Shown piece by piece: positions 21,646 through 32,603 of a stretch of DNA of 64,000 bases; the first letter of the stretch is position 1; each line of letters opens with the position of its first letter. The stretch lies in NCBI GenBank assembly GCA_030323885.1, contig CM059187.1, positions 125,534,025 through 125,598,024 of the forward strand. The letters are read 5' to 3'. The translations under genes were made by a program, and so were the position numbers. The DNA comes from Branchipolynoe longqiensis. Lineage: Eukaryota > Annelida > Polychaeta > Phyllodocida > Polynoidae. The notes beneath the pieces are model-generated. The model was not told the origin of the DNA. It searched no databases and saw only the letters and a list, made by a program, of their open reading frames with translations.

Positions 21646-22604
21646 TTGCTTTGGTTAGTTCCAGTTGGGTATCTGATGACATCAGAAAGTACTTATTATT
21701 GGCAATAAATGAGTGAAAACTATTTCCAATTGTTTTATGAAAGCTTTGTATGCTTATGGGAAAAAAATGGCTGCGGTTAATGGCAGTAGGCTACACAAGC
21801 GTGCGTATTATCAAATACCCCGTAACACTAAGACGGCTCACTCAGCCTGTATTGTGTAATCAAGAGAACGGCCAGCGCACCAAGTGGTGGGTTTGATCAT
21901 TTTTATAGCGTCGGTCAGGATCTTCATGAAATAACCTTGCGTTGAATATCGGTGGCTCTATCGTCATTAAAAACACAATATGTAACAACTTCATCTGGGA
22001 TCTATCATATATGTATTTGTGAAGAAATAATTTAGGTAAGGTAAAGTATGCTTATTGAACAATTCAGACATTTATTGTAACATAAACAGTTATACATCAC
22101 ATGATTTCTGCAATGTAAATAAATAACATGTAATTGTTAAACATATTGCTTGTGTTGCTGGACTGATGCAATCTTTCTTTGTATTAATATGTTATGCTAT
22201 ATTATATGTATAAATATATACATGAATATGAAAGAGAAGTGATGATGATGTGTATTTGTTCAGAGCAATTTCATATTGATGTGTATTCATACTTATATAT
22301 ATCATGTATAATATATTTATCTCAATAATATATTGCATCACAGCTTCTTACTCATTCTAATATTGTTTGCTAAAATTGAGTTTTGTTTCTACAATTATTC
22401 ACTAAAAATTCTGATTATCACACTTGATTTATTTTAATATTCACTCCAAAAGACTACAATCATGCTATGACACTGATTCACCCAGTACTTAGACAATAGA
22501 TGCACCCAAAAAAAAAGACTAGTTGGACTAATTTCAGGTATCAGAAAGACCTAAACTTTATCTCCCACGATAGTCTCAATGGTCAAGTGCCCAATTACAT
22601 CAAT
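21646..22604. other. Intergenic AT-rich DNA
   Basis: No exon, RNA gene or repeat was recognised up to the abrupt start of the GC-rich element at 22605. Confidence 0.4.
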
Positions 22605-22788
22605 GATGCGCAGCGAAGGAGGAAGACGGAGGCAGGGGTGGAGAGAAACACACTTTATTATGTAAAGTGGGGGGGGGGGGGGGGGCAATGTACAATGTGG
22701 GGAAGTAGCTGTACAATGTAATGAGTAAATAAAGTGCAGGATAATGTCAGAGTCTTTTTAGGGGAGCGGCCCCGAAGAGCCCTCCGCC
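22605..22788 (-). repeat. Ngaro-like split repeat B2
   Basis: It matches B1 at 23029-23203 from 'gatgcgcagcgaaggaggaa' to 'gaagagccctccgcc'. The main difference is a longer G-run at 22668-22685. Confidence 0.88.
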
Positions 22789-22829
22789 CTATAAGGTAGA
22801 AGTGAGTGTAGTTTGGGTGGGTGGGTGGA

Positions 22830-23028
22830 GAAGAAAGGAGGAGTGCGTCTGGCAGGAGATGGAGGCTGAGTGGCGAGAGAGGGCAGAGAGGCTGGGTTAT
22901 AAGGGAGAGAGAGAACGGGGGGGTGGGGGGGGGTTACGCAATGCAACGGTCGCGGGCTGGGGGGTAGGGAGAGAGGGGGGGGTACTCCTCCTCCACTGCG
23001 AATCAAACGCAATGCAAGCATTACGACC
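22830..23028 (-). repeat. Ngaro-like split repeat A2
   Basis: It matches A1 at 27871-28059 from 'gaagaaaggaggagtgcgtc' to 'gcattacgacc', with differences in the poly-G stretches. It directly abuts B1. Confidence 0.88.
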
Positions 23029-23203
23029 GATGCGCAGCGAAGGAGGAAGACGGAGGCAGGGGTGGAGAGAAACACACTTTATTATGTAAAGTGGGGGGGG
23101 CAATGTACAATGTGGGGAAGTAGCTGTACAATGTAATGAGTAAATAAAGTGCAGGATAATGTCAGAGTCTTTTTAGGGGAGCGGCCCCGAAGAGCCCTCC
23201 GCC
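23029..23203 (-). repeat. Ngaro-like split repeat B1
   Basis: Direct repeat of B2. Its left join with A2 reads 'attacgacc' plus 'gatgcgcag', as expected if the element circularises at the A/B junction. Confidence 0.88.
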
Positions 23204-24117
23204 AAAACATAGGAGAGGGCTCGAGGGGCAGCTGAGGCGGCGAGGCGAGGGAGGTATGTGTGGACCGCCCCGGAGGTCCAGGTGCCCTGGGCCATGATGT
23301 CGCGGAGGGGGGCCCCGGCCCTCTGGCAGGCCTGGGCCGCGCCCCGACGTAAGCTGTGGAGGGTGTAGCTGTCGGGGGCGGGGATGGCGAGGGCGCGGAG
23401 CACGCCCCTGAGGAGGGCGGTGAGGGTCCTGTGGTCGAGCGGGCGGCCCGAGGGCATGATGAAGGCCGGGGCATCCGGGGCGGCAGGCACAAGGGCGGTG
23501 GAGGCTTGCCAGGCGGCGACCGGGCAGAGGGGGGAACCCGGGGTCGCGGGGATGAAGAGGGCGACCGCCCCCGAGGGCAGCGTGATGGTTTTTGATGTCC
23601 TGAGGAGCACGCAAAGGCCGCCGGGGGCGGGGGCGACGTCGGCACGGGTGATGGTGTGGCGGCCGCCCCACCCCTCGGGGCTGGGAGACAGGAGGCTGGA
23701 TTGTCTGAGCATCCCGTAGTACCCGAGGAGGAGGGCGGCCCGAGGTACGATGCCCGAGGGCCTGGCAGAGTGGAGGTGCTTGACGACAGCGGCGAGGTGG
23801 CAGGGAAGGAGGGTCGGGGCTGGCCTCGGGACGTGGGCGGAGGCCCGCTCCCTGCCTCGGCAGACGTCCCGGGCGAGGCGCGATCCGGTAGCCTCCACCC
23901 AGGAGCGAGCCCCGGATAGGGCGTTGCGGATGGAGGCAGGGGCGATGGAGCGGGTGTAGAGGGCGGCCGTGTAGGCCGCGACATCGAAGGCGGTGGGAGC
24001 CAGAGGGTCGCGACCGTGGCCCGAGGCGAAGGTGACATAATCGTGAGCCTGGCGGCGGCGGTTTCTCCAGGTGGCGGGGGCGAGGGCGGCGATCCTGAGG
24101 CCGTCGACTGCTGCCAC
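23173..24117 (-). CDS. Ngaro-like tyrosine recombinase, open frame
   Basis: The ORF encodes 314 residues. The N-terminal part contains 'TWRNRRRQAHDYVTFASGHG', typical of the core-binding domain. The catalytic set is complete: arginine in 'YGMLRQSSLL', H-x-x-R in 'HSLRRGAAQ', the W position in 'QGTWTSG' and tyrosine in 'VHTYLPR'. The 'HSLRRG' form is typical of Ngaro recombinases and unlike the DIRS copy at 18362. The C-terminal about 30 bp lie in repeat B1. The uninterrupted frame suggests a recently active source. Confidence 0.88.
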   Translation of the reverse strand: MAAVDGLRIAALAPATWRNRRRQAHDYVTFASGHGRDPLAPTAFDVAAYTAALYTRSIAPASIRNALSGARSWVEATGSRLARDVCRGRERASAHVPRPAPTLLPCHLAAVVKHLHSARPSGIVPRAALLLGYYGMLRQSSLLSPSPEGWGGRHTITRADVAPAPGGLCVLLRTSKTITLPSGAVALFIPATPGSPLCPVAAWQASTALVPAAPDAPAFIMPSGRPLDHRTLTALLRGVLRALAIPAPDSYTLHSLRRGAAQACQRAGAPLRDIMAQGTWTSGAVHTYLPRLAASAAPRALSYVLAEGSSGPLP

Positions 24118-24140
24118 CTCGGCGGAGGAGAACCCTGGAA

Positions 24141-24864
24141 TCAGAGGCCAGGGTTGTAGGGGAAGCTGTCGTGATCGGGGTGGACGTAGGTGAGTCCGAG
24201 GCGAGCGACCTCGGTCTGGGCGACCTCGGCACAGGGGCCGGGGAGATGGGTGCGGCTGAGGGCGTCCGCGAGGATGAGCTCCGCCCCGGGCTTATGGAGG
24301 ATGGCGAGGGTAAATGAGCCCTCGGCGGCCATAAGCCAGAGCTCCCGGGCGCAGGTGCCGAGGACCGCATCGCGGGCCCCCGTGGGATTCGAGGGCGGCC
24401 GCGGAGGCCTGGTTGTCGGTATTGACGACAACGGTGGCCCCCGCGACGTCGCAGGGGAGGAGGGCGTGGAGGGCGACCACCAGGTTGATGGCCTCGAGCT
24501 GGTGGATGGAGGGATACCGCTCCCGGTAAGCTGCGGAGTACCCTCGGGCGTAGCAGTGGGTGGCGGGGTAGGCCCCCCCGCCAGTGAGGCAGGAGTCGCA
24601 CTCGATCACCACCCGGTGGACCTCAGGGGCACGGAGGAGGCAGAGGCCGTTGGTGGCCCGGCCGTAGGCCACGAACCACCTGAGGTCGCGGAGGGCGTCG
24701 TCCCCGAGGGTGATGGAGGCGGCACCGTAGCAGGTGCGGAGGGCGGCGAGGAGGCGGGCCATGAACTTCCTCGCGGGGAGGACACAGCTCCCCACATGGT
24801 TAAGGCGCCCGAGGACACTGCAGATCGCGGCGGCCGAGGGTCGGGTGGGCGACCCGGGCCTCAC
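24141..24864 (-). pseudogene. Ngaro-like RNase H domain, two frames
   Basis: The stretch begins in one frame (24864 downward) with VIECDSCLTGGGAY, a catalytic aspartate region, then 'QLEAINLVVAL' and 'VVVNTDNQASAAAL'. It changes frame near 24390-24420 and continues with 'CARELWLMAAEGSFTLAILH', 'KPGAELILADALSR' and the stop at 24141. Motifs are those of the RNase H that follows RT in YR retroelements. Either the copy has indels or homopolymer calls are wrong. Confidence 0.8.
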
Positions 24865-25860
24865 AGTCCCGGATGAGGTCGTCGACCTTGTCGGGTGCGA
24901 TGCGGATGGTCATGGCCTCGCTGTCGATGGCGAAGCCTAGCCAAGTGAGGCGCACAGCAGGGGGGTGGCACTTCCCGGGGGCCACCGCCAGGCCGAGGGC
25001 CCCGGTGAGGGCAATGAAGGCGTCGAAGGCCTGGCGGGCCCTCAGGAAGGTGCGCTCGCACCCGACAAAGTCGTCCACATAGACGAGGGCATGGAAACCC
25101 TCGCGGCGGAGGACCCAGGCGACTGCGGAGGGGACTCGGACGCAGGCGGCGCCGGAGGAGCGGCAACCAACGGGGAGGGCGAGGTCGACGTAGGTCGCGC
25201 CGTCGAGAGGGCAGGAGAGGGGGTCGGCCCGGAGCTGACGGTAGGCACGGGAGATGTCGGCCGTCCAGGTGTAAGCTCCGGGGCCCTCGGCGACGAGGCG
25301 GCGACCCACGTCGGCGACACTGGGGAGGCTGTAGGCGTGGGGGGTGCCGAGGAACTCGCGCCTGGGGATGCCAGCGTTGACGCTGCGACCTGGGGGGTAG
25401 GAGAGGTCGACGATGACCCGCCTCTTGCCCGGGTCGGACTTGGGGCGGGTCATCATGGGGGAGACCTGGGACCAGGGGGTGAAGGGAGGGGCGAGGAAGG
25501 GGCCCGCCAGGGCACCGTGGGCGAGCTCGGTGGCTACGAAGTCGCGGAGGCGGGCATGGTGCTCCGGAGCTTCACGGTGGTTGGTGTAGGTGGGGTGGGG
25601 GGGGGTGCTGGCCGAGTAATTGGCGGGGAAGCCGAACTCGAGGAGGTCGACGAGGTCGCCATCATGGTATCCGTGGAGGTGGGCGCGCCATGCGGGGATG
25701 TGGAGGCCTGAGGGGAGGGGGATGCGGGCGGCCAAAAAATTAGGTATGCCCGCGATCCGGAGGGCGGCGTAGGCCCGGGAGAAGTTGGGGTGGCGGTCCC
25801 ATTCGGGGGCGGAGAGGTGGGGGCCAGATGGAGAGGAGGGTAGGGCGGTATTGATGGGGG
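24800..25860 (-). pseudogene. Ngaro-like reverse transcriptase
   Basis: A continuous frame from at least 25735, open further to about 25800, contains AARIPLPSGLHIP, then 'LVDLLEFGFPANY', 'MMTRPKSDPGKRRVIVDLSY', 'DISRAYRQLRADPLSCPL' and the catalytic 'VYVDDFVGC'. It closely parallels the RT of the element at 50102-57290 in motif order, yet uses almost only G/C third positions. It passes into the RNase H in a different frame near 24860, so the polymerase is broken or mis-assembled there. The N-terminal linker to Gag (25860-26340) is low-complexity. Confidence 0.85.
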
Positions 25861-26345
25861 GAGGGGCCGCAGGAGGGGGCGGCGGGGGAGGGTATCCTGT
25901 ATATTAGGATCGACGACGTCGGCGATGGGTTCGCCTAGGTCGGGGGGGGGGGGGGGGGGGTCAGGTCAGGGGAGGAGGGGTGCAGGGGGGAGGGGGAGGG
26001 GGGAGGAGGCACGGTTGTGATCAAGGAGAGGGAGGTGGAAATCGGTGGTGGAGGAGGAGAGGGAGCGGCGGGGGGTGGAGGGGGCGAGGCCGGGAAGGTG
26101 GTGGAGGTAGGCTGTATCGCCGGGGGAGGGCGCCAGGCGGCAGCGGGGGTGATGGGGGGCGGCGGTGTGGTGGCGGGGGGAGGGAGGGGCAGGGGGCAGG
26201 GGGGAGGGAGGCAGGGAGGCAGGGGAGGTAGGGGCGGCCGGCAGGGCGCGCAGGGGCGGTGGTGGTGAAACACTGCTGGCGGGGAGCGGGACGGTTAGGT
26301 AATGGGTTTCGGGAAACGGCCGGTTGGCGGCGGGCCGGGGGAGGG
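25861..26345. other. G-rich low-complexity linker
   Basis: Dense G-tracts, including a run at about 25938-25962, with proline-rich or glycine-rich translation in every frame. The minus-strand proline-rich frame could be the N-terminal linker of the polymerase polyprotein. No independent gene is supported. Confidence 0.5.
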
Positions 26346-27805
26346 TTACGTAACCGGTGGGAGATGAGAGAGGCTACGGCGCGGGGGGTCCCGCGGGTGT
26401 TGCGTCGGCCCGGGAGGTGGGCGGAGGACTTCCGGTCGGCTAATTGCCGTTTCCGGTCTGGGGCCGTTGGGAGGGCGAGGTGTGACGTCAGATCTATGAC
26501 GCTGTTTGTGTGGGCGGCAGATGGTCGGGGGATGTGAGGAGCCCTCCCGGGAGGGGGGTCGCCGCTGGGGGCGGCTGGTGCTGGGGCTGCGTGGTGGGCG
26601 GGCGGTTGGTCCGGTCCCTCCTGGTGCGCGCCTCGCCCGAGCCCGGGGGGGCGGTCGCCGCCGACGGACTAAAAATCCGCCGGGGGCGGCACGTTCCCCA
26701 AGGCGCCTCACTGTGCATAGTGAGGATGCGCCTGACGTTGGCGCAATAGGCGCAGGCGTGGCGCCTCCGGGCGCCCTGCTCCCCATGCGCCTCACCGGCG
26801 GGGGCGAGGTCGCACGAGGCGGGGTCCCGGTGCCAGGCTGAACAGGGAACATCGTAAGCTTCCCGGGTGTAGGGAGTCCTAGCGTCGGTCTGGGAGGCGC
26901 GCGGCTGGCGGGCGGCCGCGGGGCGGGCGGCGCGCGTGAGCTGGCGCTCGAGGTGAAAGTCGCGGGGGCGGTGAGGACGTCCAGACGGACGGCGTTGATG
27001 GCGATGGGGTCGAGCCATCCGTCTGGGAGGCGTCCGTCGGCCACCCACGCGAACACCGCCTCAGACCAGCGCCGGACCGTGGGCCAGGGATGGGTCACAC
27101 AGTCGCGCTGGACCGTGAGGTTGTGGTAGAGGAGGCCTGGGATGGAGTCCGAGGGGAAGGCGGGGTGGGACTCCAGCATCCTGAGGGCGAGGTTGTACTC
27201 CTCCAGGGTAGCCTCTCCCCTCTTCACCGCCTTCCCCTCGGGGCCGTGCTCAATGAGATCGTGGGGGAAGACGTAGCCCTGTGAAATACCTCTGCGGCGT
27301 CCAGTGTTCTGTGCCTCGGCCGACTCCAGGATCTCGCGGACCGCGTCGGCCGCGGAGGTGGGGTTGAGGTCGGTCGCGGAGGCGACGGTCCGCGTCGCGG
27401 CGGCTCCTCGCCTGATGGTTTGTAGGTAGAGGGGGTGGACGTCGGGGGCGGCAGGAGGCGGTGAGCTGGCGCCGTGTCGCGGGGGCGGCGCTCGCGGGTG
27501 AGATCCTCCATGAAGGCGGAGAGACGCTCCAGGGCCGAGGGAGGCGGCGGGGGAGGCGCCGGCGCGGGGGCCCGGGTGGCCCCTTGGAGGAGGAGGCTCT
27601 CGACTAGTCCAGTGAGGTGTTCCAGGGCGCGGGAGTTGGCGTCGACCCGATCGTCAGTCGAGGTGACTCGCTCCGGGGCCTCCCCCCTGGCGGCAGGCCG
27701 AGGGGAGGGGGGCGGCGAAGTCGCGGAGGCGGCCGTGGAGGAGGGTGGTGTGGCGGCTCCTCTCCTGGAGGCACGCGGCGCGCGACGGCCTCTGGTGCAC
27801 GGCAT
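26346..27805 (-). pseudogene. Ngaro-like Gag (ORF1), frame-broken
   Basis: The first frame (27805-27224) is a proline/arginine-rich protein with a short predicted helix around 'LEHLTGLVESLLLQG'. The second frame (27227 downward) holds 'EEYNLALRMLESHPAFPSD', a counterpart of 'WYEYLSAIRRMSKRGDVPAD' in the related element's Gag. A third frame (27048 downward) contains a cysteine/histidine cluster ending 'RRHACAYCANVRR', parallel to 'VHVCSYCAHKMRK'. At least two frame changes are needed to read through. Confidence 0.65.
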
Positions 27806-27870
27806 GACTGGCGTAGGCCGGCGAGGTGAGGGTCGCGGAGGCGTGGAGGCTGCAGGGGGCGAGCCAAAAA

Positions 27871-28059
27871 GAAGAAAGGAGGAGTGCGTCTGGCAGGAGA
27901 TGGAGGCTGAGTGGCGAGAGAGGGCAGAGAGGCTGGGTTATAAGGGAGAGAGAGAACGGGGGGGGGGGTTACGCAATGCAACGGTCGCGGGCTGGGGGGG
28001 GGGGGGGGGGGGGTACTCCTCCTCCACTGCGAATCAAACGCAATGCAAGCATTACGACC
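27871..28059 (-). repeat. Ngaro-like split repeat A1 (5' end)
   Basis: Direct repeat of A2. It marks the 5' end of the minus-strand element, and the flanking 'aaaacataaatgag' is unique sequence. It contains a G-run at about 27995-28014. Confidence 0.88.
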
Positions 28060-29379
28060 AAAACATAAATGAGGCCTTGTATGTGTTTACATGTGAAACA
28101 CCAGCCAGCAGCTTGTGGTCAAACCCAACACAAGGTGGAGCTGCGAAATTTACATGGGAGAGATAGGGAGTGAGCCGTCTTAGTGTTATCGGGTCTCTGG
28201 TATTATGCTGGATGGACTAGCGAGGGAAGTAAGTAGCAGTTGGCAATTAGAGCCACTGTTCATATTAATTTTGAGGTTGCTTCAAGTCATACTTGAATGA
28301 AGGGACCACAGTAAAAGATTTGGTTTAAACCAGACCGGGTGGCCGAATGATTTGTCTGTCTCCTGTTTTGGTAGGTCGTTGCATTTGAATCTGTGGGATC
28401 TAACACTGGTTGAGTCAAACCAATGACGTAAAAATTTATACTTGTCGCTACGTAGCCTGTCAGTGGAATGAGTAAGACCAATTATCTTCGATTGGAATTT
28501 CTCCCGCTTACACTAATGTACAAAAAATCTGAAAAATTACATAATTCACCATGCAGGAGACATAGTGCAACATACAAACTTTTATTCACAACTGTTATAA
28601 TTCATAACGCTAGAAACAGGCAATTCTAGTCCAGTCAGCCAATGATGTTTATTCACAGTAACAGAAATATTAATGTATATAAATACAGCTTTAACAGATA
28701 TAAAATTAAGTACACATTTGATATGCATAGTTCTTAGTTTTTTGTTTGTTTTTTCATTACATATAGGCTATATATATTATTTATATAATCATAGATATCG
28801 AATAGACCGATGGTGTCAAATATTTTTTTTGTTTGCAATTTATTTTTTAAATCTTAACCAAAAGGCTTTTACAATGAAAATGGTGTTTGGGCTGTTAGGC
28901 CAATCGTGGATCAGTGGACAAACACTGTTGGCCCAATGGCGTTTGCCACCGTTGGCCCACCGGTGTTATGACATGCCAACAGATGGGCAACTACAGAGCC
29001 TCCCCCATCCATCAATTGGTAAGAGGATATGGTTGAGAAGGATGTTAAAATGTGTTTTAGTGAGGAGTGCTGGGTTTTGTTTAGGTGGCCTCACTTTTTA
29101 GCCAAGATTAGTGTCTTATCATCTTAATATTTAATATGAGGTGCATTCACCTCTATGATTTAAAAAGAAATTGGACGTTACTCCTCCAGTGTCATCTGTG
29201 GTAACTGCTTTATGACACAGGAAGCATACATCTTCTCCATGTGGTATCCAGAGATTACTGTTTGGAGAAACCATATAGTCCCTATCAATCAATCAATAGT
29301 TCCGTCCCTATATGGTTCCTATATTTATTTGCTGGCTGGCTGGGTAGCTTGCCACCGTTGGGCCACCGTTGGAGGCATA
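28060..29379. other. Intergenic region with SINE fragment
   Basis: Apart from the SINE at 28335-28500 it is AT-rich. Short repeats of 'gttggccca/caccgttgg' occur at 28895-28960 and again at 29350-29372. ORFs of 142 and 78 codons show no domain. No gene is supported. Confidence 0.4.
28335..28500 (+). repeat. tRNA-derived SINE, truncated
   Basis: 'accagaccgggtggccgaat' (head), 'gtctcctgttttggtaggtc' and 'gagtcaaaccaatgacgtaa' are in the family order. The 3' half is missing after 'gcctgtcagtgga'. Confidence 0.7.
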
Positions 29380-30250
29380 CCTTTAGTGCTCTGTTCTGTA
29401 GCACTTGTAATTTATTTAGCAGGTTTGCATTCCTTCCCATGTAGATGACATCACTGTAGTCAAGTAGGGTAGGATCATACTTTGTATATTTTTATTGCCA
29501 TGCTTTCTGTCATGTAGTATCTTAGTTTTGCTAGTATAGCCATATTTTATAATTAGCTTTCTTTATTCTATTCTTTATTCTATTAGGTGCCTGTCTAGGT
29601 CCACTCCTAGATAGTGATAGCTGTCTACTGACTCGAGTTGACCTTACCCCAGTTGGCAGTTTAACTTCAAGTTTTTGGTGTGCCTGGTACCGAACAGTAC
29701 CATTTTTGATTTACTTGTATTTACTGTTATTTTGTTTATTTGGCACCATTCGTTTAACTTCAATAGTGTTTTATTTAGGGTTGCTTCTAGTTCCTCGGAT
29801 GATTTGCTAGCCATGTAGACTACTGTGTCATCAGCATATAAAAGCATGTGTTCTGTTTCTAACCAATTATTGAGGTCATTTATGTAAATTAGGAACAGGA
29901 GGGCCCAGACCCATGTGGTACTCCGTAGTGTAAGTATTCTTCCCCCGATGTTGCCCCTTTCGCTATAGTGCATTGTTTCCGTTTAGCAGGTAGTCACTTA
30001 CTCAGCTTGCTTGTGGGGTTGTTTGTAACCTTATGACGGTTACTGGTTGCAGAACTGCAACATTATAGAGAGGCTCCGATAAATCGGCCCAATCTTTGGT
30101 TGAAGATTAATCTTTAGTAGGGACGGTTGTAGAAGCTGGGGACTTACTCAGTCTCCTGTTTTCCCTTTCATCCCCATTCGTGTTAATTTATTTTGTAATG
30201 TGGTGTTGTCCACCGTGTCAAAGGCTTTGCTAAAGTCTATGAATGCTGCC
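29380..30250 (-). pseudogene. LINE (non-LTR) reverse transcriptase fragment
   Basis: Read 5' to 3' on the minus strand it starts with 'AAFIDFSKAFDTVDNTTLQ' at about 30245-30190. It continues with 'LLFLIYINDLNNWLE', the catalytic 'LLYADDTVVYMASKS' and 'INKITVNTSKSKMVLFGT'. These are RT motifs of non-LTR elements of the Jockey/CR1/RTE type; the exact clade is not decided. It is cut at its 5' side by a CA-rich array and has an internal insertion at 30006-30141. Confidence 0.85.
30006..30141. mobile_element. Short insertion with 10-bp direct repeats
   Basis: 'acttactcag' occurs at 29996-30005 and 30142-30151, bracketing 136 bp that interrupt the LINE RT frame. The repeats look like a target duplication. 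No obvious terminal inverted repeats were seen, and the family is unknown. Confidence 0.45.
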
Positions 30251-30760
30251 CTACACCCCCAACCACACACCCCCACCACACCGCTAAATCCACACACACA
30301 CACACCAAAATCCTCACCACACCCCAACACCTGCACCACACAAACATACGCCCCCCACCATACACTCCCCGCTACACCCCCATGACACACCCCTATATCC
30401 CCCCGCCCCACCACACACAACAAAATCCTCACAACACCCCTATACCTCCACACCACACCCCTACACCCTCAACCCAATTACACCCCCCTCTTATTTACAC
30501 ACACTTGACAGTAGAAGGAACTACTTCTATCCAACCAAAGCATTAGAGACCGGCATGGTGCGCCATCTGATGAGAGAGTTATGCAAACTGAAATGTCCCC
30601 ATTGACCAATGTCCCCACCATACACACCTACACCCCAACCACACCGTACCCACTCACCACATACCCCTACACCCCTTAATCCACACACACCAAGATCCTC
30701 ACCACACCCCTACACCCCCACCACACACCCTCAACCCTGTCTTATTTACACACACTTGAT
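30245..30760. repeat. CA/CCCCAC-rich arrays with a duplicated spacer
   Basis: Two arrays of 'acaccccyaccacac' units (about 30245-30490 and 30610-30740) are each followed by the same unique spacer starting 'cttatttacacacacttga' and containing 'accggcatggtg'. The whole array-plus-spacer was duplicated. ORFs here are not genes. Confidence 0.8.
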
Positions 30761-31107
30761 AGTAGAAGGAACTGCTTCCATCCAACCACAGCATTACAGA
30801 GACCGGCATGGTGTGCCATCTGACGAGAGACTTATACAAACTGAAAGGTCCCCATTGTGAGGACTTGTTATCACTGTTTATTATAATGTTGTATTCTGAG
30901 AGCTGTTACTAGATTAATAGCCTCTAATTGTGAAATAAGAAAATCATTCTTTTGAATATTTTTCAGCAAAATAATGACTACGAGAGTAGGCGCCGCCACC
31001 CACTAAGCAAGAGTAATTCAATTACATTCAATTAACCACTCCTCTCATGGCGCTGGTGGCATATAAGGATTAACCCACTAGTGTTCCCTGCATACAGCAC
31101 AAACCAA

Positions 31108-31864
31108 TAGACTACATCACGGTTCCGACTGCGCATGTGCTGAAAACGGCGTTGGGAGCAAAGCAAAGGTGTACTGCCATTGAGTTTACCGATACGTGTA
31201 GGGCAAAACTGGCATTTTATTCAAAATAAATAGAAATACATAACAACTTGGCACAAACATGGACGGAAGGATGCAATATAATAATATAATGAATATGTTT
31301 AAGACACAACTCTCCATAATTAAGCATTTTAAGCTAAGAAACATACAATTTCAGTCACTTTACAGGCTGATGTTTACATGACCATTGATTAGCCAGAAGT
31401 AATTCTTGTTCTAAATATTAAAATGTCAAATGTGTCAACAAAAACTTGTTTCAAAGAAATATATAACCAATATTTAATTAACCCTACTCATTTTCTATTT
31501 CTAGATGTCATTAACCATAGGATATAAATAAAAACATGAATAAAATAAATAAAACTGACTGTGGCTATCGCTCTAACACTAGTCTGAGTGCCAAGATTTG
31601 TCTAAATCTAAATGCACATGGCATAAGATGTGCTGATTATATTGATGTAAATTCAATGCTGGATAAAAGATTAATATCTTAATTTAATATATATATTTTT
31701 TTAGTTGGTATTCTCTGTTTCAAACAAGAGCTGAGATGAGCTGAAACTAGCACATTTCATAGCTGCACCCAGTGTATTAGCATTAGCCATGTGCTTCTCG
31801 CGAGTATGTTTTGCTCTGACGCATCCCACAATGCACCGCGCCTTTGGAACCGTGATGTAGTCTA
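31108..31864 (+). mobile_element. GACTACATC-family MITE, intact copy 3
   Basis: Ends 'tagactacatcacggttccg' and 'ttggaaccgtgatgtagtcta'. Internal blocks are co-linear with copy 1 (8078-9274) minus the nested MITE. This is the cleanest full-length copy, at 757 bp. Confidence 0.85.
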
Positions 31865-32266
31865 TTTATATCCTGCAGTACGTCTGATGTAGCCGTTACT
31901 TTTCCTTTAAACAGTGCTGCCCTTAAAAATTCCAAAATGTGGTTCATGAACCTTCTGGCTGGGGTAACACATCTAAAAATAAACTGTAGGCTATATACTT
32001 TTTTTTTTTTTAGACATCTATAACCTCTTCTAGTTTAACTTGAAGTATTTTAATGATCATCTCCTCAGTATTTAATTCAAATCCTAACCAAGTTATCAAC
32101 ATTACTGGCCGACAGCATTTCTTGATACAACGTTTAAGCCCTAATTCCCCTAGAATAATGATATGCTTCCCCTGAATTTTCTACTCCTACAAAATCATAT
32201 AAACAACATAAAGTAAAGAACCCAGCTTTCCTCATTAGGTACACTACTGCTGATGTTGTCCGGTTG

Positions 32267-32603
32267 GGCGGTTTAAATTCTCAGTGGGTTTAGAGTTTAT
32301 GCTCGGGCTTCTGCGCATGCGTCAAAATCTAACGGCATTTCAGCGCATTCGATTAGTCAACTCGGGGTGACCCTAGTGACCTTTTGACGCATAAAAGTGA
32401 CGGTCATCGCTCCTAGCCAATCCCAGCCAAGAGGTGGGGTAAACTTTTTGCACAAGGCACATGTTTTTGTCAACTCCACTTGCAGTGTTTTATTTGAATT
32501 TCTAGCGACTCAGGTCACCAGTTGCCCGGGTCGTCTTAATCGGGGACGCGCATGTGCATAACCCTGACCGTAGACTCTAAACCTACTGAGAATCTAAACC
32601 GCC
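32267..32603. mobile_element. MITE with 30-bp TIRs inside decayed RT
   Basis: 'ggcggtttaaattctcagtg' begins an inverted repeat of about 30 bp whose partner ends '...gagaatctaaaccgcc'. Inside it (about 32349-32547) sits an inverted relative of the element at 10786-11216, so this is a MITE within a MITE. Confidence 0.7.

Larger units (their letters stand above)
22605..28059 (-). mobile_element. GC-rich Ngaro/PAT-like YR retrotransposon
   Basis: On the minus strand the order is A1 (27871-28059), Gag-like ORF, RT, RNase H, tyrosine recombinase, B1 (23029-23203), A2 (22830-23028), B2 (22605-22788). Split direct repeats in this order define the Ngaro/PAT branch of YR retroelements. The flank/B2 and A2/B1 joins share 'gatgcgcagcgaagg', and the A1 and A2 ends share 'gcattacgacc', which fixes both boundaries. 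Base composition is strikingly G-rich on the plus strand compared with AT-rich flanks. The recombinase ORF is intact; polymerase and Gag show frame changes. Poly-G runs could be real or assembly errors. ORFs on the plus strand here are shadows. Confidence 0.88.

Noticed and set aside
23162..24601. 479-codon minus-strand ORF rich in Pro/Arg
   Set aside because: It overlaps the recombinase and RNase H frames, which carry the recognisable catalytic motifs. It is an open but non-coding frame due to GC content.
22802..28166. Many plus-strand ORFs, up to 248 codons
   Set aside because: Shadow frames of a GC-rich minus-strand retroelement. They show Gly/Arg/Ala-rich low complexity and no motifs, while the minus strand has RT, RNase H and recombinase.
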